DNA of 64,000 nt from Gordonia westfalica (GTDB lineage: Bacteria; Actinomycetota; Actinomycetes; Mycobacteriales; Mycobacteriaceae). The stretch spans positions 2,728,001-2,792,000 of the forward strand of contig NZ_FNLM01000034.1 in assembly GCF_900105725.1 (NCBI RefSeq), read 5' to 3'. The notes under the pieces are model-generated. The model did no database searches, had not been told where the DNA came from, and worked only from the letters and a program-made list of their open reading frames with translations. Of this stretch, positions 54,013 to 63,246 are shown one piece after another. Within the stretch, counting starts at the first letter, position 1; every line of letters starts with the position of its first letter. Both the position numbers and the translations under genes were made by a program.

Positions 54013-55227
54013 TCACCCCTGTCTTGCGGTTTCGTCTTCTCCGGTGACGAGCCCTTCGGGCCGCACCGACCGAACATAGATCGCGAACAGGATCGCGTCG
54101 GTGACCACCGACGCGGTCGCCGCTCCCACCGCACCGAAAACTGCCAGCGCGCAGACCAACCCGAGCTTGACCGGGACCAGTACGGCGGCCGCGGCGCTAC
54201 GTACCACATCGCGTCGCTGCACATAGAGCACCGTCGTCAGCACGTTGTTCATCACACGCAGTGCGACGAACAACGAGATCACCACCAGCGCCCAGGCGAG
54301 CTCGGATGAGTACGGGGTGGCGAGCAGGACGAACCCGGCCACCATCACCAGCGCCGAGGTCGCGACCGCCATGATCACCACATGTTTCACCGGCGGACCC
54401 GCGGTGACCGCGCCACCGGCGGCACGCAACTGCTCGTGGTAGGTCCCGGCGAGCGACATCCCGACCTGGCCGGCCGCCCAGCCGACCGTGCTCGCGATCG
54501 CGAAGTACCCCGCCACATCGGAATCGGTCACCGCTCCCAGCAGCAGGATGTCGCCCTGCATGTAGAGCGCGTTCGCGAGATGCTCCCCGAACAGGATCGC
54601 GATCAGGCGAACCGAGCCGGGGACGCCCGGGCGGGTACGCGGGACAAGCGTCGCGGCGTACACGGCGATGACGAGATACGGTGCGAGATAACAGAAACTC
54701 GCCGTCTCGAGATCTGCCGACGGTACGAACTGCAGGTAGCCGACGGCCATTGCGATGCTCGCGACCTGCCGCGTGGTGTCGAATCGCATCACCCGATCGG
54801 GGTGGCCGTCGCGCAGCGCGCGGCTCTTGACCGCGTTGAACGCGATCTCACCACCCGCGACGATCAGGGCGAACCACACCAGATACGGCGCAGCCACACA
54901 CAACGCACCCACGACCATCAGACCGAGCCCCAACAGGATTCGCGTCACCCGCTCCGCCGCGAACGCATCCTCCGCCTCGCGGATGGCCCGCACGGCGAAC
55001 GGATTGTCCAGGGGCGCCGCGATGATCGCGCCGAGCGCGAAGGCCATCGCGTACTGCCCGTAGGCGCCGATGCCGAGATGAAAGGTGAGGGCGATGGTCC
55101 AGCCCAGACCCGCGGCTCGTCCGCCGTAGGTCCACCCGGCAGCGACGAGCGCCTTGACCAGGTTGCGTCGGTCGTCGACCGGGGCCGCCTTCTCCTCGGT
55201 GTCGGTCGCGCCGCTCAGGCCCGACAC
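54013..55227 (-). CDS. Polysaccharide flippase (Wzx/MATE-like)
   Basis: A 404-residue membrane protein with about 10-12 helices (for example WTIALTFHLGIGAYGQYAMA and VISLFVALRVMNNVLTTVLY). It resembles the oligosaccharide flippase / polysaccharide biosynthesis family, which moves lipid-linked repeat units across the membrane. The start GTG 55227 lies within the end of the preceding glycosyltransferase gene (13-base overlap). Its place among three glycosyltransferases supports the call. Confidence 0.82.
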   Translation of the reverse strand: MSGLSGATDTEEKAAPVDDRRNLVKALVAAGWTYGGRAAGLGWTIALTFHLGIGAYGQYAMAFALGAIIAAPLDNPFAVRAIREAEDAFAAERVTRILLGLGLMVVGALCVAAPYLVWFALIVAGGEIAFNAVKSRALRDGHPDRVMRFDTTRQVASIAMAVGYLQFVPSADLETASFCYLAPYLVIAVYAATLVPRTRPGVPGSVRLIAILFGEHLANALYMQGDILLLGAVTDSDVAGYFAIASTVGWAAGQVGMSLAGTYHEQLRAAGGAVTAGPPVKHVVIMAVATSALVMVAGFVLLATPYSSELAWALVVISLFVALRVMNNVLTTVLYVQRRDVVRSAAAAVLVPVKLGLVCALAVFGAVGAATASVVTDAILFAIYVRSVRPEGLVTGEDETARQG

Positions 55228-56381
55228 AGCGACCTCGCCCAGGTCTCGAGGTAACCGCCGACGACCTCGTCGGGTTCGCGCACCTCGCGCATCGCCTTCA
55301 GCGCCTCGGCCATCTCGGACAGGCGGTCTCGGGATTCGACGAGATCCGCGGCGGCCTTCGCCAACTCACCCACCGTCTCGTCTTCGGTGCGTCCGTCGTC
55401 GTCGACGACGCGAACGCCGCCTTCGGCCCGGAGCTCACCGAGCGCACCATGACCGGTGCACACGACCGGGGTGAGATGTGCGATCGCGTCGGTGACGACA
55501 CTCGAACCGGGGAACGCCTCGCCGTAGGGACTGCGCGCACCGTAGGGCACGATGAGTGCCCGGATGGAGGAGAAATAGGCGGGAAGGTCCGCGTCGTCGA
55601 CGCCGCCCAGGATCTCCACACCGTCGATGGCGGGCAACGCTTCGGTCCCGCGGCCGGCGATCCGGATGACGATGTCGTCGGGAAGCAGACCCCGGAGTCG
55701 TTCGACGTGCTCGAAACCCTTTCCGCGGTAGACCAGTCCGAACAGTCCGACCGCTTTCGGCCGGTCCGGGGCGGACACCACCTCACCGCGGCTCCACACC
55801 GGCATGTGGGCATGCCGCACCGTCGTGTCCGGATAGGCACGGAGCAGCGATCGGACCCCGGCATCGCTCATGGCGAAGAGCGTGCGAGATCCGGCCACCC
55901 TCCGCTCGACCGCACGGGAGAGCGTCCGGAGCGGGAAATGCACGGCGTGGTTGAGCAGCTTGCGCTGCTCGAGGAACGCGACGCGCCCCGGCCACCAGAC
56001 GAGCCCGGGCGGATCGTGGACGGTCGCACTCACCAGGACATCACGTCGGCGACGTTCGAGTCCGGCCGTGGGCCAGAAGGATTCGACCGAGCCGCCGGAG
56101 AACTCACCGTGCACGACGACCGGACGGCCGTCCGCGGTGTCGATGAGCTCGATGATCGCCCGCCGCCGAGCGCGCAGTTCGGCAACCGTGTCGGTTCCCG
56201 GCCGCGGGTGCCGGACCTCGTGGAAGTCCGCGACACGAGGGCGCAGCATGCCCGCGAACACCTCCGAATAGGCGCCGACTCCGCCGGCAGCCCTCTCGGC
56301 GGCGACGTAGATCAGACGAACCCCGTCCAGGTCCGTCGCCCCCGGCTTCCCGACCGGCCCTGCTGCCATCTGTCCGGCCAT
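55215..56381 (-). CDS. GT4-type glycosyltransferase
   Basis: A 388-residue GT-B glycosyltransferase. After a short lead, [20 protein letters not shown] forms the first strand and loop; VVHGEFSGGS and a VHDP motif follow. The donor domain shows KAVGLFGLVYRGKGFEHVE, IVIRIAGRG and PYGEAFPGSSVVTDAIAHLTPVV in the place of the EX7E motif. Sugar specificity is unknown. ATG 56381 overlaps the acetyltransferase stop by one base pair of codons (ATGA), and its end overlaps the flippase start, so it is translationally coupled on both sides. Confidence 0.84.
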   Translation of the reverse strand: MAGQMAAGPVGKPGATDLDGVRLIYVAAERAAGGVGAYSEVFAGMLRPRVADFHEVRHPRPGTDTVAELRARRRAIIELIDTADGRPVVVHGEFSGGSVESFWPTAGLERRRRDVLVSATVHDPPGLVWWPGRVAFLEQRKLLNHAVHFPLRTLSRAVERRVAGSRTLFAMSDAGVRSLLRAYPDTTVRHAHMPVWSRGEVVSAPDRPKAVGLFGLVYRGKGFEHVERLRGLLPDDIVIRIAGRGTEALPAIDGVEILGGVDDADLPAYFSSIRALIVPYGARSPYGEAFPGSSVVTDAIAHLTPVVCTGHGALGELRAEGGVRVVDDDGRTEDETVGELAKAAADLVESRDRLSEMAEALKAMREVREPDEVVGGYLETWARSLCRA

Positions 56382-57019
56382 CAGTAGAAGAGCGGCCGGT
56401 ACTTCGGCCGGTAACGCAACGCCGACTCGGGTCGCTTGGAGATCGTCTTGGCCGGCACACCGCCGACGATGTCGAGATCGTCGACGTCCCTGCTGACGAG
56501 CGCGCACGCGGCGACCACGGCACCCCGTCCGATGCTCACTCCGCTCACGACGGTGGCGCGGCTGGCGATCCACGCGTGGTCACCGATGTACACCGGCTCG
56601 AGAATCGCCTCGAACTCCGGACTCGCCGGGTCGTGCTTTCCGGCGATGATCTGGGTGTCACTCGCGATCACCACGTTGTCACCGATGCAGATGCCCGATC
56701 GTGCGTCGAACAGGACGCGGAACCCGATGGAGCACGCCTCGCCGATCCGGATCTGATCGATGTCGAAGACCTGACAGCCGCGCAGGATCGAGGTGTCCTT
56801 ACCGATCTTCGCGCCGAACGCGCGGAGGAATCCCTGCCGGACGGTATGAGACGGGATGTAGGTGATGATGTTGTTGTACAGCAGGATTCCGACACGGTTC
56901 TTCGCCTTGGCGATCGTCGAGATCTCGGTGAAGGTGTACCGGGGGTGGAAATCCGCGCGCTGCGGAACCGTCGGTCCGGCTGGTCCCGCCGCCGGCGGTG
57001 TCGTCATTTCGGTACTCAC
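56381..57019 (-). CDS. Left-handed beta-helix acyltransferase (maltose/galactoside O-acetyltransferase type)
   Basis: A 212-residue hexapeptide-repeat acyltransferase. A helical lead (YTFTEISTIAKAKNRVGILLYNNI) precedes the repeats: KIGKDTSILRGCQVF, IRIGEACSIGFRVLFDARSG, ICIGDNVVIASDTQI with catalytic His in IIAGKHDPAS, and ARATVVSGVSIGRGAVVAACALVSRDV. Related enzymes O-acetylate sugars with acetyl-CoA, and here it probably decorates the glycan. GTG 57019 overlaps the upstream glycosyltransferase stop by 4 bases (GTGA). Confidence 0.88.
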   Translation of the reverse strand: MSTEMTTPPAAGPAGPTVPQRADFHPRYTFTEISTIAKAKNRVGILLYNNIITYIPSHTVRQGFLRAFGAKIGKDTSILRGCQVFDIDQIRIGEACSIGFRVLFDARSGICIGDNVVIASDTQIIAGKHDPASPEFEAILEPVYIGDHAWIASRATVVSGVSIGRGAVVAACALVSRDVDDLDIVGGVPAKTISKRPESALRYRPKYRPLFY

Positions 57020-58158
57020 GTTCGCTCCGCTCCTCTCGCGACCACTGCCTCGGACACGAGGTTCTTGATCTCCTTGATGAATGTCTCCTCGCCGAAGCGG
57101 GCGACGTGCGCCTTGATCTGTTCGGCATCCCATTCGCGCGTGGCGATCTCGGCGACGGCGGCCCGGATGCTCCTCGGGTCGGGTGCGTCGAAGAACACTC
57201 CGTTGACGCCTTCGGCGATGGTGTCGAGGAAACCACCCCAGCGCAGTACGGCGCACGGTTTGCCCCGCATGCCGCCCTCCAGTGGGGTCAGTCCGTAGTC
57301 CTCGTAGCTGGCCGCGACCACTGCGGTACAGTTGTCGTACAACCAGCCCATCTCGGCATCGGTGAGGTCGCTCAGCATGGTCACGTTCTCGGGCTTGGTT
57401 GCGCGCAACCGCTCCGCCTCGGGCCCGCGACCCACGACCACCAGATGATCGTCCGTACCACGGAAGGCGTCGATCACCGCGTCGACGTTCTTGTACGCCA
57501 GCAGGCGTGAGACACACAGATGGAACGGGCGTACCGGAATCCCGGCGGGCGCATCCGCCATCCCGGACGGCGCGAGGGGCGGGAGCACCGGTGCCGAGAC
57601 CACCGTCGAATCGAGGCCGTACGTCGCCTCGATGCGGTCGCGGACCGCACTCGAGATCGCCAGGTAGCGGTCGCACTCGTGCGCGGCCGCCCGGTCCCAG
57701 CGGCGTAGGGCCGGCCCGAGCAGTCGGATCGCGAGTTTCTTGACCGTACTGGAGGACTCACCGAGGTAGACATCGGTCTGATAGAGCCAGCGCGCCGGCG
57801 AGTAGCAGTAGACCAGCTTGTACCCGGAGGTGTCGAAGCCGTGCGCCCAGCCGCTCGAACTCACCACCACGATGTCGGCGTCGATGCGCATCCGCGAGGC
57901 TGCAAACGGCAGTACCGGCAGGGCCGACCGGTGGTCGGTACGCAGTGCCGCAACACGATTCACCGGTGAGGTGATGATCGTCTTGTCCCGGAACTCCTCA
58001 TAGGTCTGATCCGGCTCGTACAAGAGCGTGTAGATAGGGGCGTCCGGAAACGCCCTGCTGAGGGACAGGACGACCTTCTCCGCCCCGCCCCGCTGGGTCA
58101 GATAGTCGTGGGCGATCGCCACTCTCGGCATCTTCTCCACGACGAGCCCAGCATCCAT
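57016..58158 (-). CDS. GT4-type glycosyltransferase (mannosyltransferase WbaZ-like)
   Basis: About 380 residues. It opens PRVAIAHDYLTQRGGAEKVV, the classic start of this GT4 subgroup, followed by YCYSPARWLYQTD and the donor domain FHLCVSRLLAYKNVDAVIDA, HLVVVGRGPEAERL and ASYEDYGLTPLEGGMRGKP (EX7E-like). Similar proteins transfer mannose or related sugars in O-antigen and EPS assembly. Start choice is uncertain: 58158, 58131 (closest to the conserved N-terminus) and GTG 58167 are all possible. It heads the five-gene glycan operon on the minus strand. Confidence 0.85.
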   Translation of the reverse strand: MDAGLVVEKMPRVAIAHDYLTQRGGAEKVVLSLSRAFPDAPIYTLLYEPDQTYEEFRDKTIITSPVNRVAALRTDHRSALPVLPFAASRMRIDADIVVVSSSGWAHGFDTSGYKLVYCYSPARWLYQTDVYLGESSSTVKKLAIRLLGPALRRWDRAAAHECDRYLAISSAVRDRIEATYGLDSTVVSAPVLPPLAPSGMADAPAGIPVRPFHLCVSRLLAYKNVDAVIDAFRGTDDHLVVVGRGPEAERLRATKPENVTMLSDLTDAEMGWLYDNCTAVVAASYEDYGLTPLEGGMRGKPCAVLRWGGFLDTIAEGVNGVFFDAPDPRSIRAAVAEIATREWDAEQIKAHVARFGEETFIKEIKNLVSEAVVARGAERT

Positions 58159-58278
58159 CATGTGCACCAAAGAACCACTTCTCCCCCGACGAATTTCGAG
58201 AAGAATTCTCGTGAATGACGAGTGCACGCACTCGCGCGGACCCCGATGTCCGCTCGAAAGGAGATCGTAATGTGGAAA

Positions 58279-58334
58279 CGCCCGCTCCGCGCGGCGTGCT
58301 CGCGATATGTGAGCTCGCCGACGCGGAACGGGCG
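58279..58334 (-). terminator. Hairpin between glycoside hydrolase and glycosyltransferase genes
   Basis: CGCCCGCTCCGCG (58279-58291) pairs with CGCGGAACGGGCG (58322-58334) with one mismatch. It follows the glycoside hydrolase stop by 28 bases on the minus strand and probably separates it from the downstream operon. Confidence 0.6.
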
Positions 58335-58362
58335 TGAGAATGTGCCACGGACAGTGGCGGTG

Positions 58363-59490
58363 TCAGACCGCTCCCAGGACGCTTGCCGCGTACTTCGGAG
58401 TCCAGTCGTGTTTGTAGATGGCACCGAAATTCTGTTCGCGATCGGCCAGATTGGTACCGGTGTCCCGGATGCTGTAGATGAACGTCGGGCCGACGAATCC
58501 CGCCGAGACGGCGAAGCCCATCACATCGGTGATCTGTTTGGCCTGTTCCCATTCCGAGACCGCGTCGGCCGCCGTGCCGGTGGGAGCGCCGAGTTCGGTG
58601 AACCAGATCTTCTTCGCGCCGTCCCCGCGCGCGATCATCAGGTTGCGCACCGCCGGGATGTCGGTGACGGCGTTCTCCGGGTTGGCGTACAGGCCGCCGG
58701 GGAAGACGTACGGGTGCATCGCGAGCGCGTCGAAGCTGCCCTTGGCGCCGGCGTTGTACATGGCGGTGACGAAGTTCGGCGGCGAGTTCCAGCCGCCGGA
58801 ACGCGCCAGACCTGCAGCGATGACGGTCGAACCCCACTGCGCCGACTTGATAGTGCTGTAGGCGGCCTTCAGGAGGGAGGTGTACCGGGCGGCGTCGACC
58901 GTCCACCCGAAGAAGATGGGCAGATTCGGCTCATTCCAGATCTGGTAGTTCGTGACCTTGCTTCCGTACCGCGCGATGAATTTCTTCAAGAAGGCGCTCA
59001 GGTCGGAATTGTTCGTCGGCGGGGCGGTGAAGAAGGTTCCGGCCGGCCGGGACCAGGGCGGCGACGACACCACATTCGCGAGGACCTTGAGCCCGCGGGC
59101 ACGCGCCGCATTGATGATCCGGTCCGGTGTGGACCAGTTGTAGGAGTTCTTGGCCGCCTCGATCGAGTTCCAGTCGACCGTGACCCGCAGCCAGGTCGCC
59201 TTGGTCCGCTTCACCGCGTCGAGTTCGCGGCCGAGGTCGGCATCGTTGAGCCACAACAGTCCTGAGCCGCCGGCGAAGCCGAACCCGGCCGTGGTGACGG
59301 GGACCGCCGCCTCGGTGGGGCCGGCCGCGCTTCCGGAACCCAACCAGCCCGGGGAGGAAGGGGCGGAGCTCGCGGATCCGGCGACACTTCCACCGATCGC
59401 GAGTCCGAGCACCAGAGAGATGCTCACCACAAAGGCAGAGAGTAAATGGGTTCTCGATAGGCGGAAATGCCGGGGTGATCGTATTCTCAT
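58363..59490 (-). CDS. Secreted glycoside hydrolase (cellulase/GH39-like clan A)
   Basis: A 375-residue exported protein. A signal segment (LLSAFVVSISLVLGLAIGGSVAG at about residues 16-38) and a Ser/Gly/Pro-rich linker precede a TIM-barrel hydrolase. Acid/base Glu is in YQIWNEPNLP (about residue 172) and the likely nucleophile Glu is in WFTELGAPTG near residue 298, the clan GH-A arrangement. It would cut a beta-linked glycan outside the cell, perhaps the product of this locus. ATG 59490 is chosen; 59526 is an upstream option. It is divergent from the gmd genes. Confidence 0.86.
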   Translation of the reverse strand: MRIRSPRHFRLSRTHLLSAFVVSISLVLGLAIGGSVAGSASSAPSSPGWLGSGSAAGPTEAAVPVTTAGFGFAGGSGLLWLNDADLGRELDAVKRTKATWLRVTVDWNSIEAAKNSYNWSTPDRIINAARARGLKVLANVVSSPPWSRPAGTFFTAPPTNNSDLSAFLKKFIARYGSKVTNYQIWNEPNLPIFFGWTVDAARYTSLLKAAYSTIKSAQWGSTVIAAGLARSGGWNSPPNFVTAMYNAGAKGSFDALAMHPYVFPGGLYANPENAVTDIPAVRNLMIARGDGAKKIWFTELGAPTGTAADAVSEWEQAKQITDVMGFAVSAGFVGPTFIYSIRDTGTNLADREQNFGAIYKHDWTPKYAASVLGAV

Positions 59491-59651
59491 GGCGCAGAGA
59501 GTACCGCCAAGTTCGGGGACCCACATGGGTGGCGGGATCCGGACGAGGCTGTGCTCGCAGCTTTACATGCATCTGGTCGGGGAATCAGTGCGTGTTCGAA
59601 AGTCGGTGAAACGACACGGATGTCGTTCGCCTCGCGCTGGGAGAATTGTCG

Positions 59652-60647
59652 ATGAAATCTGCATTGATCACCGGTATCACCGGACAGGACGGCCTCTACC
59701 TCGCCGAACTCCTGCATTCGAAGGGTTACCGGGTCGTGGGACTCGTTCGGGGACAGAACAACCCGAAGGCCGCGCGCCTCGCCGAGTCGCATCCGTACGT
59801 CGACATCGTCAGCGGGAATCTGCTCGATCTGTCGAGCCTGATGCGGGCCATGACCTATGCGAATCCGGATGAGGTCTACAACCTCGGTGCCGTCTCGTTC
59901 GTCGCCTACTCGTGGCAGAACGCCCGACTGACGAGCGACGTGACCGGTACGGGCGTACTGAACATGCTCGAAGCGGTTCGTCTGCACCAGGATACGACCG
60001 GCAGGGACATCCGGTACTACCAGGCGTCGAGCTCCGAGATGTTCGGCAAGGTGCAGGAGGTACCCCAGCGCGAGTCGACGCTGCTGTGGCCGCGTTCGCC
60101 GTACGGTGTGAGCAAGGTCTTCGGCCACTACATGACCATCAACTACCGCGAGTCCTACGGCATGCACGCCAGCTCCGGAATCCTGTTCAACCACGAGTCG
60201 CCGCGTCGGGGCCCGGAGTTCGTGACCCGCAAGGTCACCCAGGCCGTCGCCCGCATCGCACTCGGCACCGACGACTCGATCGCACTGGGAAACCTGGATG
60301 CACAGCGCGACTGGGGCTTTGCCGGCGACTACGTCCGCGCCATGTGGATGATGCTGCAGCAGGACATCGCCGACGACTACGTCATCTCCACCGGCGAGAC
60401 ACACTCCATCCGTGAGTTGCTCGACGTCGCGTTCAAGGTCGTGGGCATCGACGACTGGGAGCATCTCGTCCGCATCGACCCCCGCTTCTTCCGCCCCGCC
60501 GAGGTCGATCTCCTCATCGGCGACAGCACCAAGGCCCGTGAACTCCTCGGCTGGAAGCCCGCGGTCGGCTTCACCGAGCTGATCACGATGATGGTCGAGG
60601 CAGATCTCGACATCGAATCGAAGAAGCTGGCCGGCAAGGTCGCATGA
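59652..60647 (+). CDS. gmd: GDP-mannose 4,6-dehydratase
   Basis: A 331-residue short-chain dehydrogenase of the GMD family. NADP loop [39 protein letters not shown], the YGVSK catalytic Tyr/Lys, [18 protein letters not shown] and [16 protein letters not shown] are all intact. It converts GDP-mannose to GDP-4-keto-6-deoxy-mannose, precursor of GDP-rhamnose, fucose or 6-deoxytalose. ATG 59652 has GGGAG 7 bases upstream; a TTG at 59646 is less likely. It overlaps the next gene by 4 bases. Confidence 0.94.
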   Translation: MKSALITGITGQDGLYLAELLHSKGYRVVGLVRGQNNPKAARLAESHPYVDIVSGNLLDLSSLMRAMTYANPDEVYNLGAVSFVAYSWQNARLTSDVTGTGVLNMLEAVRLHQDTTGRDIRYYQASSSEMFGKVQEVPQRESTLLWPRSPYGVSKVFGHYMTINYRESYGMHASSGILFNHESPRRGPEFVTRKVTQAVARIALGTDDSIALGNLDAQRDWGFAGDYVRAMWMMLQQDIADDYVISTGETHSIRELLDVAFKVVGIDDWEHLVRIDPRFFRPAEVDLLIGDSTKARELLGWKPAVGFTELITMMVEADLDIESKKLAGKVA

Positions 60648-61633
60648 CCCCGCCACGTGCCCTTGTCACCGGCGCGAACGGGCAGGACGGGCACCTGCTG
60701 ATCGAGGAATTGGTCACGAGGGGTTGGGATGTCATCGCCTTGGTACGACCCGGCCGCGCGGTGGGTCGTGCGTCCGGTGGCAACGTGGTGATGAGCCCGG
60801 TCGACCTCGCCGACCCGGAATCGACGCGCCGCGTGATCACCGACCACGCCCCCGATCACATCTTCCACCTCGGCGCCGTGTCCTCGGTGTCGGAGAGCTG
60901 GCATGATCCGCTGACCACCGCCCGGGTGACCGCGATGTCGACCGTCGCGATACTCGAGGCGGCGTCGGCGCTCGACGACCTGGGCCAGCGCGTCCACGTC
61001 GTGAACGCCTCCAGCGCCGAGATCTTCGCCGGTTCGACGACCACCCCCCAGGACGAGACCACGCCGATCGCCCCGGCGTCGCCCTACGGGGCGGCGAAGG
61101 CGTACGGCCACACCATGGCCGGGGTTGCGAGATCGAAAGGACTGGAGGTGGCCAACGCCATCCTCTACCCGCACGAATCCCCCTTGCGCTCCACCCGTTT
61201 CGTCACCCGGAAGATCACCGCCGGCGTGGCCGCGATCGCGGCCGGGAGCACCGAACCACTTGTGTTGGGCAACCTCGACGCGCGTCGCGACTGGGGGTGG
61301 GCAGGGGACCACGTGTCCGCCATGATCACCCTCGCCGAGAACCGGGCGAACGACGACTACGTGATCGCGACCGGCGAATCCCACAGCGTCGGAGAGTTTG
61401 TCGCGACCGCTTTCGAGGTGGCCGGTATCTCGTCGTGGGAACACCTCGTGACCACCGATCCGTCCTTCGTGCGTCCGGCGGATGGCGTCGACCTCGTGGG
61501 TGATCCCCGCAAGATCGGCGACGAGTTCGGCTGGCGGCCGACGACCAGGTTCGCGGAAGTGGTCGAGGCAATGGTCCGGCACGACCTCGCTCTTGTGGGC
61601 GCGGACGAATCCCGGCGGGCGGCAATCGCATGA
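60644..61633 (+). CDS. Second GDP-mannose 4,6-dehydratase-type SDR enzyme
   Basis: A 329-residue paralog of the preceding enzyme. It keeps [51 protein letters not shown] and [18 protein letters not shown] plus [16 protein letters not shown], so it is nearer to GMD than to the 4-reductase RMD. Whether it is a second dehydratase, the partner 4-reductase or a dehydratase for another nucleotide sugar cannot be read from sequence. It overlaps its neighbours by 4 bases at both ends, so the three plus-strand genes form one operon. Confidence 0.88.
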   Translation: MTPPRALVTGANGQDGHLLIEELVTRGWDVIALVRPGRAVGRASGGNVVMSPVDLADPESTRRVITDHAPDHIFHLGAVSSVSESWHDPLTTARVTAMSTVAILEAASALDDLGQRVHVVNASSAEIFAGSTTTPQDETTPIAPASPYGAAKAYGHTMAGVARSKGLEVANAILYPHESPLRSTRFVTRKITAGVAAIAAGSTEPLVLGNLDARRDWGWAGDHVSAMITLAENRANDDYVIATGESHSVGEFVATAFEVAGISSWEHLVTTDPSFVRPADGVDLVGDPRKIGDEFGWRPTTRFAEVVEAMVRHDLALVGADESRRAAIA

Positions 61634-63156
61634 CCTCGGCTCGCGACACGATCCCGGCGGATTCGGGGTCGGGGTTCCCGGGCGGATCACGACGCCTGAT
61701 CGCCTTGCGCCGTAGGCAATCACGATCGCGATCATGGGTTCCGCGGTACACCAGAGCTCTCTGGTGCACCGATCTGGTCGTCGTGGTCGCCTCGGTGGCC
61801 CTGGCCCAGCGGCTCCGGTTCGGCCCCAGCGGTTCTCTCCATTCGGCCGCCGCGGTCCACATCCCGTCGATTCTCGTGTCCGCGGCACTGATCGTCGTCT
61901 GGATGGCCGCCCTCGCCGCCTTCCAGACCTACGACCGGCGGATCTTCGGCTCCGGCCCCCAGGAGTACAGCCGGGTCGTCACCGCATGCTTCGCGGTCTT
62001 CGGCGGACTGGCCATCGTCGACCTCCTCGGCGGACTGAACATCGCGCGGGGGTACCTGGCGCTCGCCCTCCCGATGGGGACCATCACCTTGTTGCTGGGC
62101 CGGAACGTATTCCGGCGGCTCCTCGCACGGGCGAGAATCTCCGGCAGGCATCGTGAGTCGGTGCTGATGGTCGGCGGTGTCGAGTCGGTCCGGCCGACCG
62201 TTCGGCGCCTGGCGGCCGCGGCCCCGCTCGGGTACCAGGTCGTCGGCGCCTGCCTGCCGCCCGGGCATCGTGGCACCCACGCGGAGATCGACGTCGACGG
62301 CGCGGCGGTCCCGGTCCTCGGAGATTTCGACGACGTCCTCGCCGCCGTCGGGGCGTCGGGTGCGACCACGGTGGCCGTCACCTCGGCCGATGCCCTCGGG
62401 CACCAGGCGATGCAGGACCTGTCCTGGAACCTGCACGGACTCGACGTCGACATGGTCGTCGCGCCCGGCGTCACAGACGTCACCGGCCCACGGATGATGC
62501 TGCGGCCGGTGGCCGGTTTGCCACTGCTGCACATCGATCACCCGCGCTACGAGGCGGCGACCCGATTCCGCAAGGCCGCTCTCGATCGCTGCGGTGCAGC
62601 GCTTCTCCTTCTCGCACTGTCCCCCGTCTTCCTGATCGTCGGCGTCGCGGTGGTCGTCGACTCCGGCTTCCCGGTCTTCTACCGCGCCGACCGGGTCGGA
62701 CTGGGGAACAAGAACTTCCGCATGTGGAAGTTCCGGTCCATGGTCATCGGCGCAGACCGGATGCGCGGCGGTCTCGGCGACCGCGACGACGGCGCCGGCC
62801 TGCTGTTCAAGGTTCACGACGATCCGCGGGTCACCCGGGTCGGCAAGGTGATCCGCGCCTACAGCCTCGACGAGCTCCCCCAGCTCTTCAACGTCCTGAC
62901 CGGGCAGATGAGTCTGGTCGGGCCGCGCCCGCCGCTGCCCGAGGAGGTGGAGAAGTACGACGGCCGGGTCGCACGGCGGATGCTCGTCAAACCCGGCATG
63001 ACCGGGCTGTGGCAGGTCTCCGGACGATCCGACCTCTCCTGGGAGGAGTCGGTCCGGCTGGACCTGTCCTACGTCGAGAACTGGACCATCATGCAGGATC
63101 TGACGATCCTGTGGCGCACCGCCCGAGCTGTGGTTGCGAAGGACGGCGCCTACTGA
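61630..63156 (+). CDS. Polyprenyl-phosphate sugar-1-phosphate transferase (WbaP/CpsE type)
   Basis: A 508-residue membrane enzyme of the polyisoprenyl-phosphate hexose-1-phosphate transferase family. Residues 45-170 hold about four membrane helices, 175-310 a CoA-binding-like domain ([14 protein letters not shown]), and after one more helix ([21 protein letters not shown]) comes the catalytic domain: [53 protein letters not shown] and [14 protein letters not shown]. It loads the first sugar phosphate onto undecaprenyl or decaprenyl phosphate to start the glycan. Overlaps the previous gene by 4 bases; ends before a strong terminator. Confidence 0.94.
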   Translation: MTSARDTIPADSGSGFPGGSRRLIALRRRQSRSRSWVPRYTRALWCTDLVVVVASVALAQRLRFGPSGSLHSAAAVHIPSILVSAALIVVWMAALAAFQTYDRRIFGSGPQEYSRVVTACFAVFGGLAIVDLLGGLNIARGYLALALPMGTITLLLGRNVFRRLLARARISGRHRESVLMVGGVESVRPTVRRLAAAAPLGYQVVGACLPPGHRGTHAEIDVDGAAVPVLGDFDDVLAAVGASGATTVAVTSADALGHQAMQDLSWNLHGLDVDMVVAPGVTDVTGPRMMLRPVAGLPLLHIDHPRYEAATRFRKAALDRCGAALLLLALSPVFLIVGVAVVVDSGFPVFYRADRVGLGNKNFRMWKFRSMVIGADRMRGGLGDRDDGAGLLFKVHDDPRVTRVGKVIRAYSLDELPQLFNVLTGQMSLVGPRPPLPEEVEKYDGRVARRMLVKPGMTGLWQVSGRSDLSWEESVRLDLSYVENWTIMQDLTILWRTARAVVAKDGAY

Positions 63157-63183
63157 GCCCCGGGCACCCCCGCATCCCGGCAG

Positions 63184-63246
63184 GATCGCCACTTCGGACC
63201 GGAATCGCGCGCTCCACCAAGCGATTCCGAGACCGAAGTGGCGATC
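63184..63246. terminator. Bidirectional terminator with nested stems
   Basis: A 14-base perfect outer stem GATCGCCACTTCGG / CCGAAGTGGCGATC (63184-63197, 63233-63246) and an inner stem GGAATCGC / GCGATTCC (63201-63208, 63221-63228). It lies between convergent genes and overlaps the stop codon of the esterase gene. Confidence 0.88.
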
